A DNA stretch of 64,000 nt, taken from NCBI GenBank assembly GCA_014871385.1, contig CM026423.1, positions 13,414,858 to 13,478,857 of the forward strand. Direction: 5' to 3'. This document shows, one piece after another, positions 10,829 through 23,337 of the stretch. Each line of letters opens with the position of its first letter. Position 1 is the stretch's first letter. The stretch comes from Ceratodon purpureus. Its lineage: Eukaryota; Streptophyta; Bryopsida; Pseudoditrichales; Ditrichaceae. The position numbers and the translations under genes are program-made. The notes beneath the pieces are model-generated. The model was given only the letters and a program-made list of their open reading frames with translations. It did not search any database and was not told where the DNA came from.

Positions 10829-12881
10829 ATGTCGTTGCTGCGAGGGAGGAACACCGCTACACCGCGGAGAGGCAGCGACGCTTGGTTTCACAAGGAGATC
10901 GGACTCAACAACTATGGGTACATCCCGGGAGGACCTGAACGTGATCGGAATTCTCTCCCAAAGACCGTCGCAAACGAAGGAATGTGCAAGCTGCGCTGGG
11001 GTCATAAGAAGGGCGGGAAGTTCCTACACGCTAAACCGGATGGAGGCGAGAGTCCACGACAGCGATATAGGATAGAGAGATTGTATCAGCTGACCCATCA
11101 GAAACCCATTGGGAAATTGCGTGGTTTCGGGATAGCCTTCGGTAGAGGGCTGATCGCAGAGAAATTAGGCCATGCGGTCGATTGGGCATCATACGCAGCG
11201 AAACAGTGCAGCCGAGGAGCAAGGCCATTTGAAACCACCGAGGAGTTTAAGCGGCGGTGCGACGCTGAGGGGAAGTGGTTTCCCGAAAACGAAGTGCGAA
11301 ACCTCGACCTTGATGAGAACACCCTGGAAGGCGCAGCGGACGATTGGGAGGTTAACCGCCATCCCCGGAAGTTGGACATGAAGAAGGTTAAGCACTACGA
11401 CCTCAAGGATGCTCTCCCGACTATTCCATCTCAACTTGTTCGAAAACCACTGTACAAGCAAGGGGGTATTCGAAATGGTAAGTGATCCAACCTTGGCAAC
11501 AGTCACACTTTCCATTTCTGAATTCCCAGAGTACGTTACAATGAAATAATTGAATTACCTTAAATGCGTGTGCTGCCTCTCAGAATCCTCGGAGGAGAAC
11601 CTAGCGGACGGTCCCAATGGCAACAGCATCGCTTCCAGACCTCCATCTGCACGCCGTAAGTCGCATTGCACAGAACACCTCGAACCTCTAATTTCATTTT
11701 GCTTTCAATAGTTCGTAGAAGACATCGCTGGAGCTTGGAATGGGCAACCACATATTGATTAGCACCATGTTTCGGTATGTTTTGTTTAACGTGATCTATG
11801 GTACGCAGGTGGCACAGTGAGCGAACGCACAGAGGGGGGTAACCAAGGCAGCCACACGGCCACAGGGTCGGAGCCCGGGGGACGCTCCAGAGAAGGAAAG
11901 AGAAAGCGCCGAACGGAACAGGAGATCACGATTATCGAGGAGAGTAAGTCCGTCAATCTCTAGTACATCACATATTGTAATTGATATAGTCGACCCTGTT
12001 TACTAATGGTCCCTTCGGGTATGTGTAATTCGCAGTGGAAAATCACGCCATATCCGAGGGATATGAACACATGAACTTGAACGAGAAGATGCAGTACCTC
12101 AGTCGCCGAGCCCAAGACCTTTGGGAAATTCGGACGAAGAGAATGACTGTAGAGGAAGTGCAAGAGGGGTGGATCGGCAAAGAGAGGCTGGTTACCGGTG
12201 AGGCAATGCAAGCTGAAGCCCGCTCCCGCCTCCAGCCAGGCCCTTCCCGAGTCCAGCCAGAGACCGACTCAGACTACGGTATTTCTAATAAGTAGAATCT
12301 GGAAGTTTTGCTCTTATGTTAGTCTATTGCCCTGAGTTTGGCTGAGTCAAATTATGTTTGTCCAATGCCTTGAGTTTGCCTTGAGTTTGGCTGAGTTTGG
12401 CTGAGTCAAATTAGTTTTTGCTTGTCATCGAGGTTGAAAAAAACTGATTGCCATTTCCCGTGCAGAGGACACCTACTCTCCCCCCACCATTCTCAGAGGA
12501 GACAATGTTCCGAACCGAACTGTATCGATTTCACGTAGCACTGAGCGTTCCCGAAATTGCGCTTGCAATGCAGGGTTGGACGCAATTACACGGGGGGTTG
12601 TGGCACCGGAGGAAACGCCATTCTCACCACTTCGCTTCAGGCGGATCCCTTTGGAGTTTCCCACGGGTAAATTCGAACACTTCCTCTGTTTGAGACACAA
12701 ATCCATTCTTTTTTCGCTCTATGTCGTATCACCACATATTCCATTTCAGTTCTCGTCATTCCCGTGACTTATTCTACGATACTAATTGTTTTGATCCTAC
12801 TTATCATTCATATCAGAGACGACGTCACAGGGCCAGTGCAGAATTTACATCGACAGCGACGACGGAAGCAAAGGGCTGTGA
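10829..12881 (+). CDS. unknown 454-aa protein, six exons
   Basis: Inferred exons are 10829-11477, 11584-11655, 11809-11943, 12036-12278, 12466-12666 and 12817-12881. All junctions are GT-AG and one open frame results, ending in TGA. All five introns are phase 1. The ATG at 10829 is preceded in frame by a stop (10814). The protein is basic and hydrophilic: a Gly/Arg/Lys-rich N-terminal region (about residues 1-215) containing WFHKEIGLNNYGYIPGG, then a low-complexity linker with GKRKRR, a possible nuclear signal. ITIIEE and IYIDSDD resemble SUMO-interacting motifs. I do not recognise the family. It lies on the same strand, about 4 kb downstream of the CACTA transposase, so it could be the element's second gene (TNPA-like position) or a host gene. 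The exon chain is well supported; the function is unknown. Confidence 0.6.
12331..12413. repeat. short tandem repeat in intron 4
   Basis: GAGTTTGGCTGAGTCAAATTA occurs twice, at 12334-12354 and 12393-12413. Between them are truncated copies of TTGAGTTTG. The array lies in the inferred intron 12279-12465 of the six-exon gene and looks like replication slippage. Confidence 0.7.
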
Positions 12882-15092
12882 GAAGGAAATGAGGCTGTTT
12901 CAGACGGGTGGAATGACGAAGCCTCGGAATGGAGCGCGACAATGCCTTCATAACCCAGCATTGGACGAGCAGTATGAACGAGAGTTAGACACGTTTGTTT
13001 ACAGACTTTTCGCATTTTCGGCTTGGAATATACGGCATTAGTAGAATTCTGATATTTGTCGGTGGCGGCTACCATGGTGTAGTCCTGGAGTAGTCGTAGC
13101 TTTGGGAAGGCAAGGGGGGGGGGGGGGGGAGGGGGCTGGGGATTAGAGGAGGATATGACATTCGAATAGGAGAGGTCTATACATTGTAGTAGCACATCTC
13201 ATAACATGGAGTAGTGTCAGCTCAACACTGATCGCCAACTGCTACTGTTATGCTCTGTTTTTTGATGACACGGTTTATGAGAAGCAGCAGACTTGATATT
13301 CACAGTGAACATACACAACTTGGTGGACTCGAGTTCTCGTCTAACTTTCTAAACCCTAATCATTCGAATACTATCTTCGATTAGGTTGCATTACTATGAT
13401 ACAGGCAGAACTCTCATATAAAGCCTGGAACATACTTGTGAATGCGGTGAAAACGTTTTTCATCCCAGTGAACATAATGTTTGTGTACAGATTTTTACAT
13501 CGGCATGTAGTTAAAATCGATAGATTTCAGACGCGTAAATCTGAAATCCACTCTGTATATTACCCCACTCTGTCTCAGTGACTCTAGTAATTCGTAAAAC
13601 GCCATATCAAGGTGCCATCCCGACATCGTCATTCACGTTGGGATCTGGACTCGGAGTCACCCAGCAGCGGACCACCTGTAAAATCGACGTGGACAGAAAA
13701 GGCTGTTGCCATTCCACCCTGGACTAACAGTACGTAAACCCGAAATTACCTAACTCTCTGATTGGTCGGAACTTCGTAAAGGACAGAAAACCCGGTACTG
13801 TGAACCCTTCGCCACGAAAACAAGCCCGATTCCAAGCCCGGAGAGTGAAGGACGTCAGGCTCCGTTTGAGACGGAGTGGGGAACGTCAGGCTCCGTAGTA
13901 GTGGTGGGAGGTTACGAGGGATGGAACAATTATTCTTCTTGGTCCCTCTCGTCGCCAAGCTTGCCTTTACGAGTTGTCTACTGGGGACTGGTTTGAAGTT
14001 CCTGTTTATGCTGGAGTTCATGGAGATGAGGTTGATGAAGATGACTTTCAACCTCGGATTTTTTAGCTCAATTCGAGTGCTGTACCTTGAATATCTGGAA
14101 GATGTTCAAAGCTTTGGTTTGAGCTCCCACGGTTTCATGCAACTGATGTAAGTAGGACCGTACAGAATCTCAGTCATAGAGCCTCTAGACCTTTTTAAGA
14201 TTATAACTCTATAATTTGGGCAAGATATTGGGTAAGTCTACAGACAACTCTGTTTCCATGTGAAGTTCCTGAGATGTACGATTGAGACACCTAATAAGTG
14301 TCTGCTTCATAGATGACAAGCACACACAGAGGACGACATGGCATCCTCCAACCGACATTGTTCCATCAGTGCAGGAGCATGATCCTAAAGCTTCTAGAAG
14401 GAGCCAGTCTCGGTAAAATTTTGATTGGACTTTCTGGAATGGGCAAAGACTGGATAAGTTACCAGAATTTGAGGTTTTCTCTTAAAAGAAACGTTACAGA
14501 CAGAGCGCAATCACTAAGCAGCATGCATGCACTGCAAAGATACCGACACTAATCTCCTCAAAACTTCATAATTACGAAAAGATATTGAAGAGCGCCTAAT
14601 CTGGCACTGGGTTCTCATCATCCTTTGAATTCAAGTGGTGCAAATGACCTGGATGGTGCACATGTATTAACAAGAGCACTAGGTTTCTGAATCGTGATAA
14701 ATTAGCCAATGCAGGAAAGCGTGGAAGAGATCTGGGTACATGTGGATAACTCTTGATTGATTGGTGATGTCTGATGGAGCAGGTACACTAGCCAGAGGAA
14801 GTAGGCGACAATATACTTGAAGGTTGCTCACAAGACATGGATCCGGCACTAGAATAATCAATCGGCTTTCCAGAGACCATACTTTTACGTCTGCGGTACT
14901 CAGAGTTATGATAGATTCTCAATTACCACATCCCTGATTCACAGTCCAGTATGATTGTCCTCCTACAAAATACAAATCAATCATATATTTAGTGTATGCC
15001 TAATCAGTTGCCACCGGGGTTGCCACAGGAAATCACCTTAAGTTTCTAAGTTCATCAATCACTATGAACTTGCACACCATGATCGCACTACT
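12882..15092. other. intergenic, no gene seen
   Basis: No supported gene. A run of about 18 G interrupted by one A lies near 13111-13135. Short frames around 13750-14150 and 14310-14550 lack codon structure or family resemblance. One AAACCCTAA telo-box-like motif occurs near 13350. Confidence 0.4.
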
Positions 15093-17400
15093 TTACTTGG
15101 CAGAATGGGATACTGAGCGACTCTGGACAATGCTGTGCAGATAACGCAAATAGGTTTCCAAGTTTCGTCTTGACGACCCTCCCGCTGCTACCGCTTCACG
15201 ACATTCCGTCCGCAGTTTTTGTATGTTTTCCCGAACAACCTGGCCTTCTGCCTCTAGCATCAGACTCCTCGCCTTCCTCGCAATCTCCTCTTTCGACATG
15301 AACTCCGCCGGCCGCGGTTCATCACTTTCTAGTTCTTCCTTTGTGTAGGCACTCGCCTTCAATTCAATCGCTATTTTCAACGTACTCACGAAGCATCTGA
15401 AATTCATCCACATTCAGTGACAGGAGATTCAAGATTTGGGTTACTTTGAAAGATAGCTGGATGCCTAGGAAACAAGTCTAATAGTACAAAGGAATTTACA
15501 ATAAACCACCACTGTGGATTCCATCCACTACCATTGCAAAAGTATTTCAATAAAAAAAATTTGAAAAGTAAAAAATGCTGTTTGGATTGATTTGCATCTC
15601 TCAAACATGTTACGAAGCCATTGTCATTCTAGAAGCCACAGTTTCAACTCTTCATTTGGATGCCATGATTTGAGGGATTGGGAACACAAAGAAAGGAGAA
15701 TGAAACAAGATGTAATAAAATTACCTGCGGATAAGGTGCTGCTCTGCACCCATCGGCCAAGCAAGCACCGGAATGCCGGCGCCTACTGTCTCGAGCGAGG
15801 AGTTCCACCCGCAGTGGCTCAGGAACCCGCCCACGGCCGGGTGCTTCAGTATTCGCATCTGTGGTGCCCATCCGGAGTAGCACATTCCTCTACCCTTGAC
15901 ACGCTCCTCGAATCCTGGTGGAAGGTACTCCGTCACGGACACAGGAGTTCCTAAGGCTGCTGATGTTTCGCCAGCATTCGGAGGCTTCACAATCCACAGA
16001 AAAGCCGAGCCACTGGCTTCCAATCCGAGGGCCATGTCCACGAGCTGTCGTGCTGAAGGAGTGGCATAACTGCCAAACGAAATGAAAAGAACCGACTTGG
16101 GAGCTTGTGTGTTGAGCCACAACATACACGGGTCCGTCTCCTGCGATCCTTGTTGCGTAATATCACCAGCTCCGTCGTCATTTACATAAGAGTCTGGAAG
16201 CAAGGGCCCGACCTCGAAGATGTACTTGGCCTGCAAGTACAAGATTTTTGGTCTTTAGCAAACCCCATTACATTTGTAGCAAACTCTTAACTGAAAAGAA
16301 TCTCCCGTGAATTAGAGAGGAAACAGATCACTAACAGAGAGGAAAGTGTGTCTGCAACGCATGCCCTAATAATTCAGGGACAAGCCCCACAAGATGAGCG
16401 TCGAGCAATTTAGCAACTAGACTTACCCGAAGATCTGGAGTTCCAACACCATCGTAGCGCGACCTGGCGTCTAGCACTGGTTTCTCTAGAGCATAGCACG
16501 TGTTGATCATAATGCAATCTGCCTGTCTGATGTGACTATACCTTTTCTGCATTGAGGTGGAGCTTGCAGAAAGCTCTAGTACTGGTGATGGGAGGTCCAT
16601 TGCCCAAGTAGGTGGAAGACCAGGGATACCAGATACAAACTTGTCGCGATTTTCTTGAGTAATTGGAAGACGACCACTTTGAAATAGTTCTGAAGCCTGC
16701 AATAGTGGCGGAGGCAATCCACCACCAGTTAATGAGCTAAGAGTTAAAACACACTTTGAATCATCTGAACAGATGTTTGCTATTGCCAAAACCGGCAAAG
16801 CTTCGCAAGCAAAATTGCATAGAATCTCAGAGAAATGTCACGAAAACAGAATCTTCCCAATTGAAAACAGAGAGGAATTATAAATTAACACTTCAAATCA
16901 GAAGAGAGAGCTGATACCCATACCTCTAATGAACACGACAGCGAACATGCTGGCGAAACCCACAGATTATGGCTCTCAATGTTCAGCTTCTTCGCCCCTG
17001 TTTGGGCCCAAATGTTAAACGTGTCATAGATGATGCAAACTGGAGGCCCTGCCGGTGGCACGCCCCGCAGCTGCAGCGACTCCGGCGACGCGATGTCTGT
17101 GACGAGCTCTAGCAGCAGCTGGATCACTCTCAGCTCCTCCTCACTCCCGTCCTTCAGAGGCTTCCTCCACTCAGCGTTCGAAAGATGCGCCTGGTTGTCC
17201 CGCAACCCTAAAAGCCTCAGAGTGGGCAGATCCTGCGACCCAACCAACTTCCCCAGCTCCAGGATGTGCCTATCCGAGCTCACAACTGTTGTCACAATTC
17301 CCTCTGCTGCCAGTCGCTTCGCAAACTGCAGAAACGGAGTAGTATGCCCAGGTGCAGAATTTGGGCACATCACCACATGAGCCACACCAGATCCCTCCAT
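15093..17400 (-). CDS. UDP-glycosyltransferase (plant family 1, PSPG box), copy A
   Basis: Four exons on the minus strand: 17400-16924, 16696-16427, 16230-15725 and 15396-15093, all GT-AG, giving 518 residues. It should transfer a sugar from a UDP-sugar to a small hydrophobic acceptor in the cytosol; the acceptor cannot be predicted. The N-terminal domain has the catalytic His19 in SAPGH and the likely partner Asp126 in CIIYD. The 44-residue PSPG donor box runs from Trp370 (WAPQ) through HCGWNS to Gln413, and Gln at the last position is usual for UDP-glucose users. The ATG at 17400 was chosen because it places His19 at the family position. A closely related copy with the same exon structure follows at 18986-21455, so the pair is a tandem duplication. 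Four exons is more than most flowering-plant UGTs have. Confidence 0.9.
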
Positions 17401-18985
17401 GACTTGCAAACCCAACTGCAACCCGAATCCCAACTGCACTTCGGATCCCTCACTTCCACACAACGTCGGAGTAAACTTACAGATTCGAATCCTCTCACAT
17501 CATAGGAGCTGATGATTGAACTGCTATGAGCTCACTGGCTACTAGTAAAGTAAGTTATTCCTAGAATCAAATCAGTGACATGACAAATGGAAACTTCAGC
17601 TGCTTTGAGTGGATACCGACTGAGGTCGGAAGATGGGATGACTTGGTCTCTCCTCCGAACCCCTCTCCGAACCTCTCCTTTCCAACCAGGCGGCTGATTT
17701 CATGGATTCATACACATGAGTCTTTGTCCAAAAATTCATGCACATAAGTCTTTGTCCCAGAATTCATGCACAGGAGTTGTTGTCCAGTACAGAATATGAC
17801 AGGCATTGAGCGTGTGGCCAATGCAGTTGCAGTACTGTGTCCTTGTGTGACCGAAACGGCGGAGGTTGCTCAGGACTGAGGTCACTTGTAAGTTAGCCAA
17901 GGAGTTGGATGGAAGAGTGTGAGAAAAAATCATTTGAGGAGAAAGGAGCTCTGGAAAGAAACATATACATGTGCGTACTCTCAAATAGACATAGGATACA
18001 CCTAGTAAAAGTAGAAAATAAAAGTTAGAAATTCTGGTAGAAATTGAAAGTGTAAATATAGTTTAAAGTAGAACTTGGAAAAACTAATGAGAAGAATCAT
18101 TGATGAAATTTGTAAATAAAATTTGTTGAAAGATTTTTTTGAAGACAAAATCTTCTTAGATACCAATGTCTTTAGATTTACTGGTTCAAAATGTGTAGAA
18201 TGTTGTGCACCAATGGAAAAAGGATGGGAGTTTTACTGATGGAGTAAGGTGCTCATATCTTTGCACACCTGATTTGAATGCGAAATTGTTCATATGAATC
18301 ATAAAACCAACATTAGTATACCTGAATGGGAGTGGTTTTGTAATACAAGTAACTTTGATCAAGCAACAAGAATCACTTCCCATTGCATAACTGCATCATT
18401 CTCTCCTTGTACTCACTGTGCACCCAAGTCCACAATTGTAAGAGTCACAATGATCCACCTATTGACCATATCTTCAGCAATGTAACCATGATAGGCACAC
18501 CCCATCACTAAGCGTTTCATCAGTGCTCATGTAAACCTCATTGCATCTTCAAGTACCTCAGACAAGAACCTCATCTTGCAATTAGTTGTAACTCATTCAT
18601 AGAATCTAATCATTCAACCAATCACCACATAGGCACATCCTTTTATCTACAATTAGTCATAATTTCAAATGACCTCCAAACTAATGCCCCCTGTTCGCCT
18701 CCATACTTAACTAATGGTCAATGCCTGTCGTAGCACCATAGCAAGTTGCCACCCATCAAGCAAATATTATTTTCTTTTTAAAAAAGTTCGCCTCTCAAAA
18801 ACTGAATTTCATTTTTCATTTTTCATTTCTTTGATCTCATAATTTTCCTCATACTTTAGTTTCTTTTAGAATTATTCTTGAGTTATTTATGAACCAACCT
18901 TGGTGCTACGGTAATCAGATGCCAAAGGCACCCTCACCTAAAATCTCCAAAGAGCATCAACCATCTACCTGAACAACCACAACAT
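17401..18985. other. spacer between tandem UGT genes
   Basis: Contains the promoter side of copy A and the 3' flank of copy B. It is AT-leaning, with no frame or RNA gene I can support. Confidence 0.4.
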
Positions 18986-21455
18986 TCATATCATGGCCGC
19001 ACTCTTTTCCTTGCCAAAATGAAATGCAGAGCGACTCTGGGCAATGCTGTGAAGATGGCGCACATAAGTTTCCAAGTTTCGCCGTGACGACCCTCCCGCT
19101 GCTACCGCATCAAGGCATTCCGTCCACAGTTTCTGTATGTTTTCCCGAACAACCTGGCCTTCTGCCCCTTGCATCAGACTCCTCGCCTTCCTCGCAATCT
19201 CCTCCTTGGACATGAACACCACCGGCCGCGGCACATCACTTTCCAGTTCTTCCTTCGTGTAAGCATTCGCCTTCAATTCAATCGCCACTTTTAACTTGTC
19301 CACGAAGGTCCTGAATGATCCATTGAAAACTCAGTCACACCAGATGCAAGGTCTGAAATCGTCCATACCTCTTGGAAAGATAGTTAGAGCTTGCAATTTA
19401 GACTCAGAGATAGCACAATGACATTCTTCAATAACACCACTGTGGATTGCATTCACTAACATCGCAACTATACCGAGCTATACAGAAAATATAAAAATTC
19501 ACTATATTATTTGGATGCTTTGCATTGCATCCAACAAGTTACGAGAATCATTCTAGAGCCCAAAGTTTCAACACATGCTCTGATGCAATGGTTTCTTGAG
19601 ACAAGAAACAGAAAGAAAGAAAGAAATTACCTGCGGATAAGGTGCTGCTCGGAATTCATTGGCCAAGCAAGCACCGGAACGCCAGCACTCAATGTCTCAA
19701 GGGAAGAGTTCCACCCGCAGTGGCTCAAGAACCCACCCACGGCAGGGTGATTCAGTATTCGCGTCTGCGGTGCCCACCCGGAGTAGCACATTCCTCTCCC
19801 CATGATACGTTCCTCGAATCCTGGTGGAAGGTACTCTTTCACGGGTACAGGAGTTCTCGAGGCTGCAGTTGATGGCCCAGCATTCGGAGGCTTCAAAATC
19901 CACAGAAAACATGAGCCACTGGCTTCCAATCCCAGGGCCATCTCCACAAGCTGCCGCGCTGAGAGAGTTGCCACGCTGCCAAAGGAAATGAAAAGAACGG
20001 AATTGGGGGCTTGTGTGTTGAGCCACAGCATACATGGGTCCGTCTCTTCCGATATTTGTTGAGTAGTGCCACCGGCTCCGCCATCACTTACAGAAGTCTC
20101 CAGCAGCAACGGCCCGATATCAAGGAAGTACTTTGCCTGCAAGTACATCTTGTTTACTCTGTTAGCAAATTCATACACATTTGTAGCAAGAGCCATCATT
20201 CAAACAAGTTCTTACGGAGAACTGTCTCTAGCAGGGCATTCAAATAGATGAAAGACCCGACTACGAACAGGGAGTCCACAACGCATAATCTGAAAAGTCG
20301 GGAAACAGCAACACAATATGAGCTTGGAGCAATTTGTGAGTAGACTGACCTGCAGATTTGGACTTCCAACACGTTCGTTGCGCGACCTGGCATCAAGCAC
20401 TGGTTTCTCTAGAGCATAACACGTATTGATCAGAATTACGTCTGCCTGGCTAACATGAGAGAACCTTTTCTGCACTTCGCCGAGGGACGCGGAAGGCTCT
20501 AATAGTGGTGCTGGAAGATCCATTGCCCCAGTGGGTGGGAGACCAGGGATATCTGAAAAAATCATGTCGCGAGTGTCCCGAGTGATTGGGAGACGACCAT
20601 CTTGAAATAGACGGGATGCCTGCAACAGATGCAGAGGCAATTCAGCACTGTAAATCTCGAACATCAACAGTGAGCTAGTGGTTTGATACCTTTCAAGTTG
20701 CTTGCTTCCCTGATTGTTAAATCTCGTTTCACTGTAACTGTACATTTTATTTTATTTTATTTTTTGACACAAACGAGAACTTTATTACCCGTTACTGTAC
20801 ATTTAATTTCATTACAACTATACTGTAATAATTTCACTAAAATCGTACGCGTCGCTTAACAAGCCAAAATTGTTTGCGAACGAAGAGGAATATCACTAAA
20901 ACAGATTTCTGGTTGAAACAGAAAAGATTGTTATCCTATTGAATCAGGGAAGTCCTGTGCATACGTTAAACATGTCATACCTCCAGTGCACACGAGGCCC
21001 CACATGCTGGTGAAACCCAAAGCAGATGGCTCTCAATGTGAAGCTTTTTCGCCCCAGTTAAACATGTCGTAGATGATGCAAACTGGAGGACCCGCGGGTT
21101 GCACGCCCCGCAACTGCAGTGAATCTGAGGATGCGATGTCTGTGACGAGCTCTTGTAGCAGCTGGATCACTCTCAGATTCTCCTTATTCCCCTCTCGTAG
21201 AAGTTTCCTCCACTCGGAATTCGGAAGATGCGGCTTGTTGTCTCGTAGTCCTAAGAGCCTCAGAGGTACCCCTTGAGGGATCAGATCCGGCGACCCAACT
21301 AAACTCTTCAGCTCCAGGATATGCCTGTCTGAACTTACAATAGTTATGACGACTTCCCCTGCTCCTAATCGCCTGACAAACTGCAGAAACGGAATGTTGT
21401 GCCCTGCATCGGAATCGGGGCACACGACCACATGAGGCATACTTGCTTCCTCCAT
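18986..21455 (-). pseudogene. UDP-glycosyltransferase copy B, frameshifted in exon 1
   Basis: The exons match copy A one for one: 21455-20981, 20619-20350, 20136-19631 and 19310-18986. Exons 2 and 3 have the same lengths as in copy A (270 and 506 nt). Exon 1 is 475 nt, not a multiple of three. It has four extra codons (near PQGV) and lacks 14 nt after the codons for YDMFN at about 21055. The shift creates a TGA at 21033-21035. His19, the PSPG box with HCGWNS and the rest of the frame are intact, so the lesion looks young, or it could be an assembly error. The deletion has AAC at both edges in copy A, consistent with microhomology-mediated loss. If transcribed it would yield only the N-terminal domain. 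Confidence 0.8.
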
Positions 21456-23337
21456 AGCTTGCAAACGCAAACAACAACCTGAACCCCAATTCCAATCTAA
21501 ATTGCAACTGACTAGTTAGCTGCAGGTTCAGATCCTCACATGGGAACTGACGATCAACCTGGAATCGGCTCACTTTGTAGTAAATTATTCATGAAATCAG
21601 AAATGGAAACTTCAGAGGCTTTGAGTAGATACCGACTAAGGTTTTGTAAAGGTTGGATTAATTGGTCTCGCCGAAGCTCTCCTTTCAACATCATTGCTAG
21701 GCGGCTGATAACACAAATTCAAGCAAAGTCTGAGTATCTGTGCAGGCATTAACCAATGCAAAATTTCCAGTACTGTATCCAGCAATATGCCCTAGGAGTC
21801 GAATAAAATGACGTGACTCCGCACCTAGTAACGGAAGTAGCCAAGGCTTTGAAAGACAGAAGCACATGCAATTGAAGGAGTGAGAATAAGCGGTTCACTA
21901 GTACCATACAATTGAAGAAGGAGAAGCACTTCGCAAGGTAGTCACCGTTCATGAGCATTGCAAACAAGTACAATTCAAAGAAAACAATAATCAAAATCAA
22001 CAGAACTTTAAAAATTAGCTGGTGAGCTGAACCACAGGTAATGGATATCAATCTAACTTCAGAAAGAATTGGATGCTCGTACCCAAACATAGCAGCTTGA
22101 ATCTTCGTGGTTCCAGTAGAATGACGCAAGATTTTCGAGCACCCCAGTAGCATAAGATTACTCAAAAGTGGTCGCTTTCGCACTTGGCGGAGTTACTTAC
22201 ATCCTCCGTCTACCATGCCATCCTTATGCTACGCCGTGACGAAAGCCCACAAATTTCTGTTCCAACTACCAAAGGTCCAAATATCTGCCCATTGTGGATT
22301 CCTAAGTTGAGATACCGTGAAAAGAAATACCAAATGTTAAGCTTCTAGGCTTACCATGAACAATCAAGAGTACCGTTTGCTGCTGGCATGGAGGTCAGCT
22401 CACCACTGCACACGCTCAAAAGTTCTGTCCACAATCTAGACTGCACGGATAGCCGGGTTGTGATGATGTTTCCAGTCAAATCCAAATTCAGCAACTAATG
22501 ACTGAAATCATAGAACTGTCGTAATTATATCCAGCATGTTCACATATACATAGGTCAACATTAGGGTCAGTCCTCACAACAATTGAATACCAGCGGCACC
22601 TCTGTCAACGGACGAAGAGCTCTTTGATATGTGCTCCTGCAGAGTGCATTCTACAGCCTGAACCTTCGGAATCGATGTGCAAGCACCCTACCTCCTTTTT
22701 GAGTATTTTGAACGAAAATTTTCCTGTCATGGTGGCAGCCCACTTATAAACAGAAAAATATAAACTGCTGAGTTCTCACCTGAGTCCTGACTTCAAATAG
22801 TGTCAAAGTCTGCTCATTCATTAAACAGTCTACAAAGGAACCACGAAGATTCTAGTGAATGGCTCTACAATGGCTCTATTGAATCAATCGCATGAACGCA
22901 AGGAAATGCAGAAGTACTAGACAAAAGTCTGCTTTCCAACAAGTTGCTGGCTGTGCAAGCGATTCTCCATTAGCTCTTACTATTTACAGATTTTGTCACT
23001 TCGGAATGTTAAAATACAAAAAACCATGCTTATCTATCCCCGAATTTAACCCCGAGTAGACTAGAGTTCCAAGGAACAACATCAAAGGTTGTAACCACAC
23101 GTAGTCCTCATCTTTCCCAAAAAAACCATGCTTATCTATCAAAATGAAGCTGCCTTTGCATCTCTAAGGCAGTCCTCACAAGCATGTTGCCCTTGAATAT
23201 GTCAAAGCCCGTACTATCCACCTCTTAACTGGGATGGCTTCCGTAATACCTACCTTGGCCGCAGCTTTCGACGCTTTAAAATGTACAATCAGAGCACAAT
23301 GATCTAATCTCCACTAGTACTGCAAAACTGAGAGGCC
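21456..23337. other. intergenic between UGT-B and helicase
   Basis: No supported gene. A direct repeat of AAAAAACCATGCTTATCTAT occurs near 23020 and 23120, about 98 bases apart. The right end is presumably the 3' UTR of the helicase gene. Confidence 0.4.

Noticed and set aside
13205..13225. TAGTG as a CACTA right terminus
   Set aside because: No matching CACTA left end was found upstream of the transposase, and the motif is too short alone.
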